A stretch of 64,000 nt of DNA from Pyxidicoccus sp. MSG2. Lineage in GTDB: Bacteria; Myxococcota; Myxococcia; Myxococcales; Myxococcaceae. Position 1 is the stretch's first letter. The number at the start of each line of letters is the position of its first letter. The notes beneath the pieces were generated by a model that did not search any database, was not told where the DNA came from, and was given only the letters and a program-made list of their open reading frames with translations. The stretch is taken from the NCBI RefSeq assembly GCF_026626705.1, contig NZ_JAPNKC010000001.1, positions 6,466,001-6,530,000 on the forward strand, read 5' to 3'. Positions 25,375 to 32,882 of this stretch are shown piece after piece. Both the position numbers and the translations under genes were made by a program.

Positions 25375-26253
25375 ATGCGCCGACTCCTCCTACTGCTGCT
25401 GCCCGCGCTCGCCCTCTTCGTCGTCGCGGGCTGCCCGCTCGACATCCGCGTCCGCTGTGACGAGTCCACCCCCTGTGCCACTGGCGAGGCCTGTGTGCAG
25501 GGAGGGTGCGTGCGCGTGGACGCGACGCGGGTGGGAGCGGCCTGTGGCTCGGATTCGGAGTGCGGGTCGGGGCTCACTTGCGGCGCGGGCTTCCCGGACG
25601 GGTACTGCCTGCTGGAGTGCTCGGAGGGACAGGGCTGTCCGGAAGGGAGCGTGTGCGCGCCGGACCTGGGCCGCTGTCTGCGCACCTGTGGCGAAGCCTG
25701 TACACGCTCCGGGTATGCATGTGGCGCGGTTCCCAACCAGGGGGGCCCGCTCCGCGCGTGCATCCCGGAGGTTCCCGGGCCCGACGGAGGCGCGGACGGC
25801 GGGATGGACGGCGGGACGGACGGCGGGACGGACGCGCTGACGTGCGAGACGGACTTCGAGTGCCCCGCTGGGACGCGGTGCGACGATTCGCGCTGCATCC
25901 AGGGGCTGAGGCTGGGCGAGCCGTGCCGCGATACCTTCGAGTGCCCCATCTTCGCCTTCTGCCCCAAGGAGCGCCGGCGGTGCGAGGAGACGTGCAACTT
26001 GCAGGCGGGTGACATCTGCCATTTGGGATACAGGTGCGCCCCGGATGGCCAGTGCGTGGAGGACTGCACCGGCGTGCCCGAGACGCTGGGGCTGACCTGC
26101 GAGAACTCGCTGGACTGCAGCCGTTGCGGCGTGTGCTTGTCGTCGGGCGACGCGCTTCGCTGCCGCCAGCCGTGCCGGCTCGACAGGGACTGTCCGGGCG
26201 GAGCCGAGGGGGCCTGCGAGATGGTAGGGAACACGAAGGCCTGCAAGCTGTAG
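25375..26253 (+). CDS. Cysteine-rich lipoprotein with Asp/Gly spacer repeat
   Basis: The 292-residue protein has a strong signal (LLLLLLPALALFVVAGC, Cys 20). Two cysteine-rich halves are separated by a low-complexity DGGADGGMDGGTDGGTD linker near residues 135-155. Motifs such as CDESTPCATGEACVQGGC, CGSDSECGSGLTC and CETDFECPAGTRCDDSRC repeat the loop pattern of the preceding gene. It is expected to be outer-membrane anchored; the function is unknown. ATG 25375 is preferred over GTG 25357 because it directly precedes the arginines of the signal. The stop is about 50 bases before the kinase stub. Confidence 0.75.
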   Translation: MRRLLLLLLPALALFVVAGCPLDIRVRCDESTPCATGEACVQGGCVRVDATRVGAACGSDSECGSGLTCGAGFPDGYCLLECSEGQGCPEGSVCAPDLGRCLRTCGEACTRSGYACGAVPNQGGPLRACIPEVPGPDGGADGGMDGGTDGGTDALTCETDFECPAGTRCDDSRCIQGLRLGEPCRDTFECPIFAFCPKERRRCEETCNLQAGDICHLGYRCAPDGQCVEDCTGVPETLGLTCENSLDCSRCGVCLSSGDALRCRQPCRLDRDCPGGAEGACEMVGNTKACKL

Positions 26254-26301
26254 CAGGCCCGGGTTGCTTGCCAGGGGCCGCTCCCAGAGAATGACCCGGT
26301 G

Positions 26302-26382
26302 ATGACGGGTGAAGTGCTTGCGGGCCGCTACCGACTCGAGCGGGAGCTGGGGCGGGGAGGAATGCTGGAGGCAACGCCATGA
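26302..26382 (+). pseudogene. N-terminal stub of a Ser/Thr protein kinase gene
   Basis: ATG 26302 opens MTGEVLAGRYRLERELGRGG, the exact start of a eukaryote-like Pkn kinase up to the glycine-rich loop. Then come MLEATP and a stop. The rest of the kinase is gone. The TGA overlaps the ATG of the next gene (ATGA), so the 26-codon stub may now act as a coupled leader peptide. A deletion between the glycine loop and a point just before the next gene would explain it. Confidence 0.7.
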
Positions 26383-27101
26383 TGGGCGCGGTGCTGCTCG
26401 CGCTGGCGCTCACCGCGTCTCCACTGGACACCATTCGCGATACCTATCAGGCCGGCGAGCTGTCCCGGGCTCGCGCCGAGCTGGAGTCCCTGCTCTACCC
26501 GCTGAGGCTGGGCGGTGATGCGCTGGAGGCAGAGGCCCACCTGCTGCTCGCGGCCACCTACCATGCGCAGGAGGAGCTGGCGCACGCGGAGGACGAAGTC
26601 GTGCGCGGGCTGGTCGTGCGCGAAGACGCTGCGGTGGACCCGCTGCTGTACCCGCCGGACTTCATCGCCTTCGTGGCGAGGGCGCGCACCGCGCACCGGG
26701 CACGCATCGCGGAGCTCGCCGCGGAGCGCCGCCCCCGGTTGGAGCCTCCGCCCACACTCATCCCTTCAGAGCAGGCACTTCCCCCCGCCCTGTCGCAAGC
26801 GTGGTACCTGGCGCCCTTCGGAACGGGACACTTCAAGCATGGGCGGCCACGTATGGGCACCGTGCTCGCGGTGACGCAGGGACTGAGCCTCGCGATCTCG
26901 TCGGCCTCGCTGGGAACGGCGCTCGCGCTACGCGGGCCGGACGGGCGCTACAGCGCACAGGACGCCGGGCGGGCAAGGACACTCAACGTGACGTACCTCG
27001 TGGGCATCTATGCCTTCGCGGCGGCCTATGCCTACGGCGTGCTCGACGGCGTGGTCCTGGCGCCCGCCCCGGCCGCGGTGCGCCAGGAGCGCGTGCCGTA
27101 G
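26379..27101 (+). CDS. Exported hypothetical protein with TPR-like N-terminus and C-terminal hydrophobic segments
   Basis: The 240-residue protein starts with a short signal-like stretch (MMGAVLLALALTASPLD). A helical region follows that resembles two TPR-like pairs (YQAGELSRARAELESLLYPL and EAHLLLAATYHAQEELAHAE), and then a proline-rich linker (RLEPPPTLIPSEQALPPAL). The C-terminus has two hydrophobic segments (VTQGLSLAISSASLGTALAL and LVGIYAFAAAYAYGVLDGVV). In myxobacteria such proteins often sit downstream of Pkn kinase genes, and here the kinase is reduced to a 26-codon stub overlapping this start. The function is unknown. A terminator hairpin follows at 27203. Confidence 0.65.
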   Translation: MMGAVLLALALTASPLDTIRDTYQAGELSRARAELESLLYPLRLGGDALEAEAHLLLAATYHAQEELAHAEDEVVRGLVVREDAAVDPLLYPPDFIAFVARARTAHRARIAELAAERRPRLEPPPTLIPSEQALPPALSQAWYLAPFGTGHFKHGRPRMGTVLAVTQGLSLAISSASLGTALALRGPDGRYSAQDAGRARTLNVTYLVGIYAFAAAYAYGVLDGVVLAPAPAAVRQERVP

Positions 27102-27202
27102 CCTCTGGACACGAGGCTCAGGTGCCGCTCGACCCGGGCGAGCTCATGAACAGGGGAGAAGTGCGAGGGAAATGCGTGCGAAAGGGGTCATGAAGCAAAG
27201 GG

Positions 27203-27260
27203 CCCCGGGCCGGAAGAAGGCGCACGGAAATCGCCATGGCCTGCGATTTCCGGCCCGGGG
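27203..27260. terminator. Long hairpin between convergent genes
   Basis: CCCCGGGCCGGAA (27203-27215) pairs perfectly with TTCCGGCCCGGGG (27248-27260). A shorter inner stem, GGAAATCGC / GCGATTTCC, could also form. It lies between the stops at 27101 (+) and 27276 (-), so it can end transcripts from both sides. Confidence 0.65.
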
Positions 27261-27275
27261 GCACAGCCCATCCGT

Positions 27276-28379
27276 TCAGGGGAACGTCATGTACCGCTGG
27301 TTGTTGCTCTCATTGGACTCGAACACGTCGTTCGAGACGTCCACGGTGACCCAGAAGCTCCCGGGCCAGCAGCTCGGCCCGAGGCAGGTGCTGGTCTCTA
27401 CCTGCGCGCACTGCCCCGGTGCTGGCACTGGGAGCGGGGCATAGGACGGGGTCTGATAGGTCCACCACGACGTGGCGTTCATCAACCGGAGCTGGAAGCG
27501 CAGCGTGGAGGTCCCCAGGCCCTGGTTGCAGTACGACACGACGTAGGCACTGCCCTGCCGCCAGACGTTCGAAACGACCAGGTCCGGCAGCGCATAGGAC
27601 GGCGTGAAGTGGGCCACCGCGTCGTTGTTGACCTCGCTCCACTCGGAGACCGCGCCGTTGACGTCCGCGGTCACCTGCACGTCGATGGTGTCGGCGCAGT
27701 TGCTCCCCACGACGATGCAGGGCAACTGGGGAGTCCAGGCGCAGGTGCCCTGGGCGGGAACCGTGAGCGGGTTGGTCATGTCGAACGACTGCCCCGTCGC
27801 CACGTTGCGGAACCGCATCGCGAAGGTGGCCGAGCTGTCGACGATGCCCCGGTTGCAGTACCGCGCATGGTAGGCCCCCGTTGTGCGGATGACCTCCTCC
27901 ACCGTCAGGTCCGGCAGGGTGGGGTCCTCGCGGAAGGACACCGTCATCGTGTTGTTGTCCTCATAGGTCTCAATCACGTTGTTCGTGTCGTCCACATGCA
28001 CGGTCAACGTGATGAAGTCCTTGCACCCGACCCCCAGCTGCGTGCAGGAGATGCCCCCCGTCCAGATGCAGGTACCCGGCGCCGGCACGGAAAAGGGATA
28101 CACGGGGTTGGTCTGGAAGGAGGAGCCCGTGCCGTCGTTCGTCATCAGCACCGTGAAGGTGCTCTCCGAGCCGTGGGACGCCCTGTTGCACAGCCTCGCC
28201 TTGAAGCCGCCCGAGCTGCGCGAGATCTCCTCCACCGTCAGGTCCGGGAGCAAGCCCCGGGTGGCCTGCTCGGCCACGCCCAATCCGGGTGCCTCCGGCG
28301 CTTCGTCCACCGCTCCGCAGGCCACCTGCAATGACAGCGCCGCCGCCAGCAAGAGCAGCCCACCGAGCCCATGTTTCAT
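27276..28379 (-). CDS. Lipoprotein with three CARDB domains
   Basis: The 367-residue lipoprotein (signal LLLLAAALSLQVAC, Cys 21) carries three tandem beta-sandwich repeats of about 105 residues, each opening with (L)PDLTVEEI or PDLVVSNV. Each continues CNRGxxxSSxTFxxRxxN, then VPAxGTCxWTxxLPC and ends with a VxEWSEVNND-type loop. This is the CARDB cell-adhesion-related pattern. Each repeat also has a conserved Cys pair, which suggests one disulfide per domain. It is likely surface-exposed with a binding or adhesion role. ATG 28379 starts the signal; ATG 28403 would add eight charged residues. It is monocistronic, with a shared terminator downstream. Confidence 0.82.
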   Translation of the reverse strand: MKHGLGGLLLLAAALSLQVACGAVDEAPEAPGLGVAEQATRGLLPDLTVEEISRSSGGFKARLCNRASHGSESTFTVLMTNDGTGSSFQTNPVYPFSVPAPGTCIWTGGISCTQLGVGCKDFITLTVHVDDTNNVIETYEDNNTMTVSFREDPTLPDLTVEEVIRTTGAYHARYCNRGIVDSSATFAMRFRNVATGQSFDMTNPLTVPAQGTCAWTPQLPCIVVGSNCADTIDVQVTADVNGAVSEWSEVNNDAVAHFTPSYALPDLVVSNVWRQGSAYVVSYCNQGLGTSTLRFQLRLMNATSWWTYQTPSYAPLPVPAPGQCAQVETSTCLGPSCWPGSFWVTVDVSNDVFESNESNNQRYMTFP

Positions 28380-28490
28380 CCTGCTTCCGTTGTCTTCGTG
28401 CATGCGACCCCCTCTGAAGAAGCAGGGTGGAAACTAGACGCATGCTCTGACATCGCGGAATGGCGGTCGGGTGCCGCGTCCGTCTGGTTC

Positions 28491-28515
28491 ATGGCATGAG
28501 AATGTTTCATGCCAT
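28491..28515. promoter_or_regulatory. Inverted repeat upstream of the CARDB lipoprotein
   Basis: ATGGCATGA, GAATGTT, TCATGCCAT: perfect 9 bp arms, repeated in part by flanking GTTTC motifs. It lies 112 bases before the lipoprotein ATG in a 344 bp gap (28380-28723) that otherwise holds no gene. It could be an operator, or a weak terminator of the GrpB-like gene. Confidence 0.35.
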
Positions 28516-28723
28516 GTTTCAGGACGCGGCCCCGGTGTCTTGTTCGCCGAGCCGGGGGCGGCGATGCACCGGGGGGCGGCCCGCTGCCAAAAGACAGACA
28601 CGGACTGCCGCCTGGATTGACGCCGCTCGCCGTGGGCTTCGAGATCCGGCGCACGCCCATGCGTGTCATGGCCTTCCTGGACTCCGCGGCCCCCCGCCGC
28701 AACCGGTGCGTGCCGAAGCGCGC

Positions 28724-29311
28724 TCACCCGTTCGCGGCGCGGGCCTTCGCCAATATCCGCTGCACGACGTCCGTCTTCGCGTCGGCGTAGTTCTGCACAT
28801 ACTTCCACTCCTGCTTCGCGAGCTCGCGCTTGCTGGCGGCGTAGAGCTCCAGGTCCTCGGGATGCATGCGAAGCCAGTCGCGGAATAGGAGCATCTGGCC
28901 GACCTCGGCACAGCCCTCCGTGAACACGTGCAGGTTGATGTCCGTGTCGGGGCCCTTGAACATCCGATGCTCGAACCAGTGGGGCTCGCGGATACGGAGC
29001 ACGTACCCGGCCGCCTCCATCACCGGCACGTAGCTCGCTTCGTCCGCCGAGTCCTCCACGGTGAGCACCATGTCGATGACCGGCTTCGCGGGAAGGCCGG
29101 GCACTGACGTCGAGCCCACGTGCTCCAGGCGCTTCACCCGGGCGTCCAGCGTCGCGCGGACCCTCGCGGCCTCGCGCTCGAACAACGCGGGCCACGCGGG
29201 GTCGTAGTCGCTCACGACAATCGGGCGCGTCAGTGGCTTCAGCTCGCCGAGCGTCGCGGCGCGAAGCTCCTCCTCCGTCGTCTTCCGCGTGTCGTCTTCC
29301 CCGGAGCTCAT
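28724..29311 (-). CDS. GrpB family (UPF0157) nucleotidyltransferase-like protein
   Basis: The 195-residue protein has the hallmark LEHVGSTSVPGLPAKPVIDM of the GrpB/UPF0157 family, preceded by VVSDYDPAWPALFEREAARV. Further on are PHWFEHRMFKGPDTDINLHV and LLFRDWLRMHPEDLELYAAS. The GSTSVPGLxxKPxxD motif is a variant nucleotidyltransferase core (GS...D). The biochemical role is not established for most members; some resemble CoaE-linked domains. ATG 29311 is chosen; ATG 29323 gives four more residues. It is separated by about 20 bases from an alpha/beta hydrolase remnant. Confidence 0.88.
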   Translation of the reverse strand: MSSGEDDTRKTTEEELRAATLGELKPLTRPIVVSDYDPAWPALFEREAARVRATLDARVKRLEHVGSTSVPGLPAKPVIDMVLTVEDSADEASYVPVMEAAGYVLRIREPHWFEHRMFKGPDTDINLHVFTEGCAEVGQMLLFRDWLRMHPEDLELYAASKRELAKQEWKYVQNYADAKTDVVQRILAKARAANG

Positions 29312-29334
29312 GCGCCGGGACATTACAACCGGAG

Positions 29335-29382
29335 TCAGCGGGGCAGCTTCTCCAGGAACGCCAGCAGCGCCGCGTTGACCTC
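29335..29382 (-). pseudogene. Last 15 codons of an alpha/beta hydrolase gene
   Basis: The minus strand reads EVNAALLAFLEKLPR and TGA, the typical C-terminus of an alpha/beta hydrolase (catalytic-His downstream helix). Everything before it is replaced by an IS91-type remnant beginning at 29383, so the host gene was cut at this exact point. Confidence 0.6.
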
Positions 29383-29492
29383 CGGCGCCCGCCGCAGCCA
29401 GGACAGGTGAAGACGTCGAAGGCGAAACCGCGCTTGAGCAGCGTCGCCGGGTCCAACCGCGCAGCGCGCTGCTTCCTCCGCACCTCCGCACC
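29383..29492 (-). mobile_element. IS91-type transposase 3'-end remnant, copy f
   Basis: The minus frame reads AEVRRKQRAARLDPATLLKR then GFAFDVFTCPGCGGRRR. It covers the inner part of the family consensus only; the outer 300 bases are missing. The next 115 bases to the Dcp-like stop have no feature. Confidence 0.8.
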
Positions 29493-29607
29493 AGGTGGTA
29501 CGAGACGTATGTGGTGTGTGTCTATCAGGCTCCAGGAAACATGATGGGGGACTTCCAGAAGAGCGTCATGTCCAGGCGCTGACCACGCCTTGAACGTGCG
29601 TCCCGCG

Positions 29608-31743
29608 CTACGGGTTCGCCGGAGCCGGTGTGGCCGGGGCCGCGGGAAAGCTTCGCTCGCGCAGTAGCGCGCCAGCGTCGGCGTCGCGGCCCCGGAAGGC
29701 GCGGTAGCCCTCGAACGGGTCGACGGTGTTTCCCACGGACAGCACATGGCGCCGCAGGCGGTTCGCGGCCTGGAGGACCTGGGCGCGCGCCTTGCCCGAG
29801 AACGCGTCGTAGGCATCCGCGGCCAGGACATCCGCCCACAGGTAACGGTAGTAGCCCGCGGCGTATGCGTTGCTGGCGAAGACATGCCCGAAGTGGGACA
29901 TGCGAAAGCGCATGCCGACCGCTTCGGGTGCGCCCAGCTGCTTCAGTGTGGCCTGTTCGAATGCACCGGGGTCCTTCGGCGGCGCCGCGGCCAGATGGAG
30001 CTTCATCTCGACCAGCGCCGAGGTCAGGAAGTCGACCGTGTAGAAGCCCTGGTTGAAGGCCGCCGCCTTCTCGATTTTCGCCAGGAGCGCCGCGGGCATC
30101 GGCTTGCCCGTCACATGGTGGCGCGCGAACCGGGCGAGGACCTCCGGTGACGACACCCAGCGCTCGAACAGCTTGCCGGGAAACTCGGCGTAGTCGGGCA
30201 CCACACGCCCACCCGCGAGGGAGGGGTAGGCCACGTTCGAGTTCAGCTCGTGCAGGGCATGACCGAACTCATGGAAGAGCGTCTGGGCGTCGCGCCAGCC
30301 CAGCAGCGCGGGTGTCCCTGGTGCCGGCTTCACGAAGGGCAGGGCGTTCGACACGATGGGCGTCGCCGTGCCCCGGAACCGCTCCTGGATGCGGAACGGG
30401 TCCGTCTGCCCGCCGTTGTACTTGCCCTGTCGTGCGTAGGGGTCGAAGAAGAGCAGCCCCACGTGCCGGCCGCTGGCGCGGTCCTTCACTTCGAAGACGC
30501 TCACGTCGGGGTGGTAGACGGGCACGCCCCTGGCGGACGCGAAGCTGAAGCCAAACAACTCACCCGCGAGCCAGAACATGCCTTCCCGAAGCGCGTCGAG
30601 CTGCAGATACGGCTTCACCTCGCTCTCATCGAAGTCGTACTTCGCCTTGCGGACCTTCTCCGCGTAGTAGCGGTAGTCCCACGGCTCGATCTTCTCGCGC
30701 TGGCCGGAGCGCAGCGCGAGGGCCTGCATGTCGGCCACCTCTTCACGCACCCGGGCGACGGCGGGCGTCCACATCTCCTCCAGCAGCGCCATGGCGCGCT
30801 CGGGCGTCTTGAGCATGGTGGGCGCCAGCTGCCGGTGGGCATAGGTGGGGTAGCCCAGGAGCCGGGCCTGCTCCGCGCGAAGGGCCAGCATCTCCGAGAT
30901 GATGGCGTGGTTGTCGCGAGCGCCACCTCGGTTGCCCCGGCCGTCATAGTTGCGCCAGACCTTCTCGCGCAGCGCCCGCCGGTCCGAGAACGTGAGGAAG
31001 TCCGCCACCGCCGAGCGCGTGTTGGCCACGACCCACCGGTCCTTCATGCCCCGCGCTTCCGCCTCGGAGGCGGCGGCTCGCCGCAGGGGCTCGGGCAGCC
31101 CCGCCAGGTCCTGCTCGCTTTCGAGCACGATGCCTTCCGCCTCGTCGCCCCGCACGTTCTGGGAGAAGGTGGTGTAGAGCGCCGCGAGCCGCTGGTTCAG
31201 CTCCGCCATGCGCTTGCGGCCCCTGGTGTCGAGCCAGGCACCCTCATTCACGAACGTCTGGTGGTAGTGGTCGACGAGCCGCCGCTGCTCCGGTGTCCAC
31301 TTCGCCCGCTCCGGCGACGCATGGACCGCCTGGACGCGCTGGAAGAGGCGCTCATCTTGCGGCATCTCGTCCCAGAAGGCGGCCAGCCGGGGCGACATCT
31401 CCCGTTCCACCTCTTGAAACTCCGGCGTGTTCATCACGTTGGACCACGCGTTGTAGACCTCGTAGACGCGCGTGAAATCCCGCCCCGCATCCTCGAGCGC
31501 GGCGATGGTGTTCTCGAACGTGGGCGGCTCCCTGGCGCTCGCGATGGCGGCCACTTCCCGCCGGGACGCATCCATCGCGGCGTCAAAGGCGGGCCGGAAC
31601 TGCTCGGCCTTCACGCGGTCGAAGGGGGGCACGCCGCCGTAGGGCCCCTTCCAGGGCGCCAGCAGCGGATTCGACGGGGCGGGGGCCGCCAGGACTGCGC
31701 CGGCGGTGAGCACTCCGAGCAATGCGATTCTGTATCCGGGCAT
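29608..31743 (-). CDS. dcp: Exported M3-family oligopeptidase (peptidyl-dipeptidase Dcp-like)
   Basis: The 711-residue zinc metallopeptidase has the active-site motif LFHEFGHALHEL near residue 490, with the downstream glutamate in the ERWVSSPEVL helix region. M3 signatures include PPTFENTIAALEDAGRDFTR near the N-terminus, RDNHAIISEMLALRAEQARL and HMGxxYxF-type FFDPYARQGKYNGG. Dcp releases C-terminal dipeptides from peptides. An N-terminal signal peptide (IALLGVLTAGAVLAAPAPS) indicates export, unlike cytoplasmic Dcp of E. coli, so it probably acts in the periplasm on imported or cell-wall peptides. ATG 31743 is the signal start. It diverges from the Lrp regulator at 31808 with 64 bp between. 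Confidence 0.93.
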   Translation of the reverse strand: MPGYRIALLGVLTAGAVLAAPAPSNPLLAPWKGPYGGVPPFDRVKAEQFRPAFDAAMDASRREVAAIASAREPPTFENTIAALEDAGRDFTRVYEVYNAWSNVMNTPEFQEVEREMSPRLAAFWDEMPQDERLFQRVQAVHASPERAKWTPEQRRLVDHYHQTFVNEGAWLDTRGRKRMAELNQRLAALYTTFSQNVRGDEAEGIVLESEQDLAGLPEPLRRAAASEAEARGMKDRWVVANTRSAVADFLTFSDRRALREKVWRNYDGRGNRGGARDNHAIISEMLALRAEQARLLGYPTYAHRQLAPTMLKTPERAMALLEEMWTPAVARVREEVADMQALALRSGQREKIEPWDYRYYAEKVRKAKYDFDESEVKPYLQLDALREGMFWLAGELFGFSFASARGVPVYHPDVSVFEVKDRASGRHVGLLFFDPYARQGKYNGGQTDPFRIQERFRGTATPIVSNALPFVKPAPGTPALLGWRDAQTLFHEFGHALHELNSNVAYPSLAGGRVVPDYAEFPGKLFERWVSSPEVLARFARHHVTGKPMPAALLAKIEKAAAFNQGFYTVDFLTSALVEMKLHLAAAPPKDPGAFEQATLKQLGAPEAVGMRFRMSHFGHVFASNAYAAGYYRYLWADVLAADAYDAFSGKARAQVLQAANRLRRHVLSVGNTVDPFEGYRAFRGRDADAGALLRERSFPAAPATPAPANP

Positions 31744-31807
31744 CTGTGTAGAATAGGTGTCGGAGCAGTTCTCCATCCATCGAATGAAATTCGACTGGGA
31801 GCCCGGA

Positions 31808-32299
31808 ATGACGCCTCTCGACCGAATCGATCGCACGATTTTGACCGCGCTCCAGAAGGATGCGCGGTTGTCCAACAAGGAGCTGGCGGCGCAGGTGGGG
31901 CTGGCGCCCTCCACGTGCCTGACGCGCGTGAAGAAGCTGGAGTCCGAAGGCTTCATCCAGGGCTACCGCGCGGAGCTGGACTCGGGCGCGCTGGGGCTGG
32001 GCCTCCAGGCGCTCATCTCCGTCCAACTGCGGCTCCATGTCGACCATGCCTTCGGCAGCATCGGCGACCACCTGCGCTCGTTGCCGGAGACGGTGGCTGT
32101 CTATTGCCTGGGCGGCAGCACGGACTTCCTGGTGCACGTGGTGTGTCGCGATACCGAGCACCTGCGGCGGCTGACCATCCTGTCCTTCACCAGCCGTCCC
32201 GAGGTGAGCCGCATCGAGACGTCGCTGGTGTTCTCGTACACGCGGCTGCCCGTGCCCGTGGACCCCGAGGAGATGGCAGCGCTACCTCGGCCCAGATGA
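31808..32299 (+). CDS. Lrp/AsnC family transcriptional regulator
   Basis: The 163-residue protein opens with LDRIDRTILTALQKDARLSN and KELAAQVGLAPSTCLTRVKK (winged helix-turn-helix). A RAM effector domain follows (ALISVQLRLHVDHAFGSIGD, AVYCLGGSTDFLVHVVCRD). The AVYCLxGSTDFL strand places the amino-acid sensing site. It is divergent from the exported Dcp-like peptidase with a short shared intergenic region, so it probably controls that gene in response to an amino acid released by peptide breakdown. ATG 31808 fits the family; a GTG at 31757 would extend into the promoter. A related but inactivated Lrp gene is at 23966. Confidence 0.92.
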   Translation: MTPLDRIDRTILTALQKDARLSNKELAAQVGLAPSTCLTRVKKLESEGFIQGYRAELDSGALGLGLQALISVQLRLHVDHAFGSIGDHLRSLPETVAVYCLGGSTDFLVHVVCRDTEHLRRLTILSFTSRPEVSRIETSLVFSYTRLPVPVDPEEMAALPRPR

Positions 32300-32472
32300 G
32301 GGAGCGCGCGTACACCTGCCGCGTCCCCCATGGGCTTGCCCTTGCGGCTTGTCGCCCTTCACCACCCCGAAGTCGGACGGCGGCGCGTAGACGCCGTTCA
32401 CCGTCGTTCCACCGTTGTGGATGGCGGGGAACATGGGCTGCATGTTCTGGGGGAAGCCGAAGGTGCGTATGG
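32282..32472 (-). pseudogene. C-terminal fragment of an unidentified gene, cut by an IS91 tip
   Basis: The minus strand encodes FGFPQNMQPMFPAIHNGGTT, VNGVYAPPSDFGVVKGD and a Gly/Arg tail ending at 32282. The sequence looks protein-like but has no start: it is cut at 32472 by the tip of an IS91 remnant. It overlaps the end of the Lrp gene in antisense for 18 bases. The family is not recognised. Confidence 0.4.
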
Positions 32473-32512
32473 CGGAATAGGCGGCCACTTTCACCCCGGC
32501 GTCCGGTAGCCC
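32473..32512 (-). mobile_element. IS91-type remnant, copy g (outer tip only)
   Basis: About 40 bases match the outer terminus of the family (GCGGAATAGGCGGCCACTTT, then CACCCCGGCGTCCGGTAGCC). It starts at the same terminal point as copies b, c, e and h, but only the tip remains. Truncated genes lie on both sides. Confidence 0.7.
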
Positions 32513-32880
32513 GTGCGCGTCTTCGAAGCCAACGCGCTCGACTACCTGGTCAAGCCGGTGGTGCCCGAGCGGTTGGCCGCCGCCGTCGCGCGGGCGCGCG
32601 CACGTCACGCCGCGATGAAACCGGAGGAAGCGCCGCGCGGAATGCTGGGGCCCGACGACCAGGTCTTCCTGCGCGAGGGCGAGCGTTGCTGGTTCGTAGC
32701 GCTGCACGAGATCAGCCGGATCGTCGTGGACGGCAACGCGATTCCGCGAGTGTCAGGCCGGCACCGCGCCGAGCCGCTGTGGCTGTGGCCGGTGGTGATT
32801 GGCATTCCCCTGGCGGTGCTGGGGCTGGCCAGCTCCGCCGCGCGCAAGCGGCGGGCCTTCGCCGGCCGCCAGGGCGCGTG
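32513..32880 (+). pseudogene. Fragments of a LytTR-type response regulator and of a membrane protein tail
   Basis: The frame enters in the middle of a receiver domain (VFEANALDYLVKPVVPERLA, the conserved Lys at KP). It continues through a linker to the first LytTR strands (LGPDDQVFLREGERCWFV, EISRIVVDGN) and breaks near 32745. It then runs into a short tail with one membrane segment (LWLWPVVIGIPLAVLGLASS) that belongs to another gene. The left side is cut by IS91 copy g and the right side ends at the DUF4253 stop. Two unrelated fragments are thus joined in one open frame. Confidence 0.65.
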
Positions 32881-32882
32881 CC

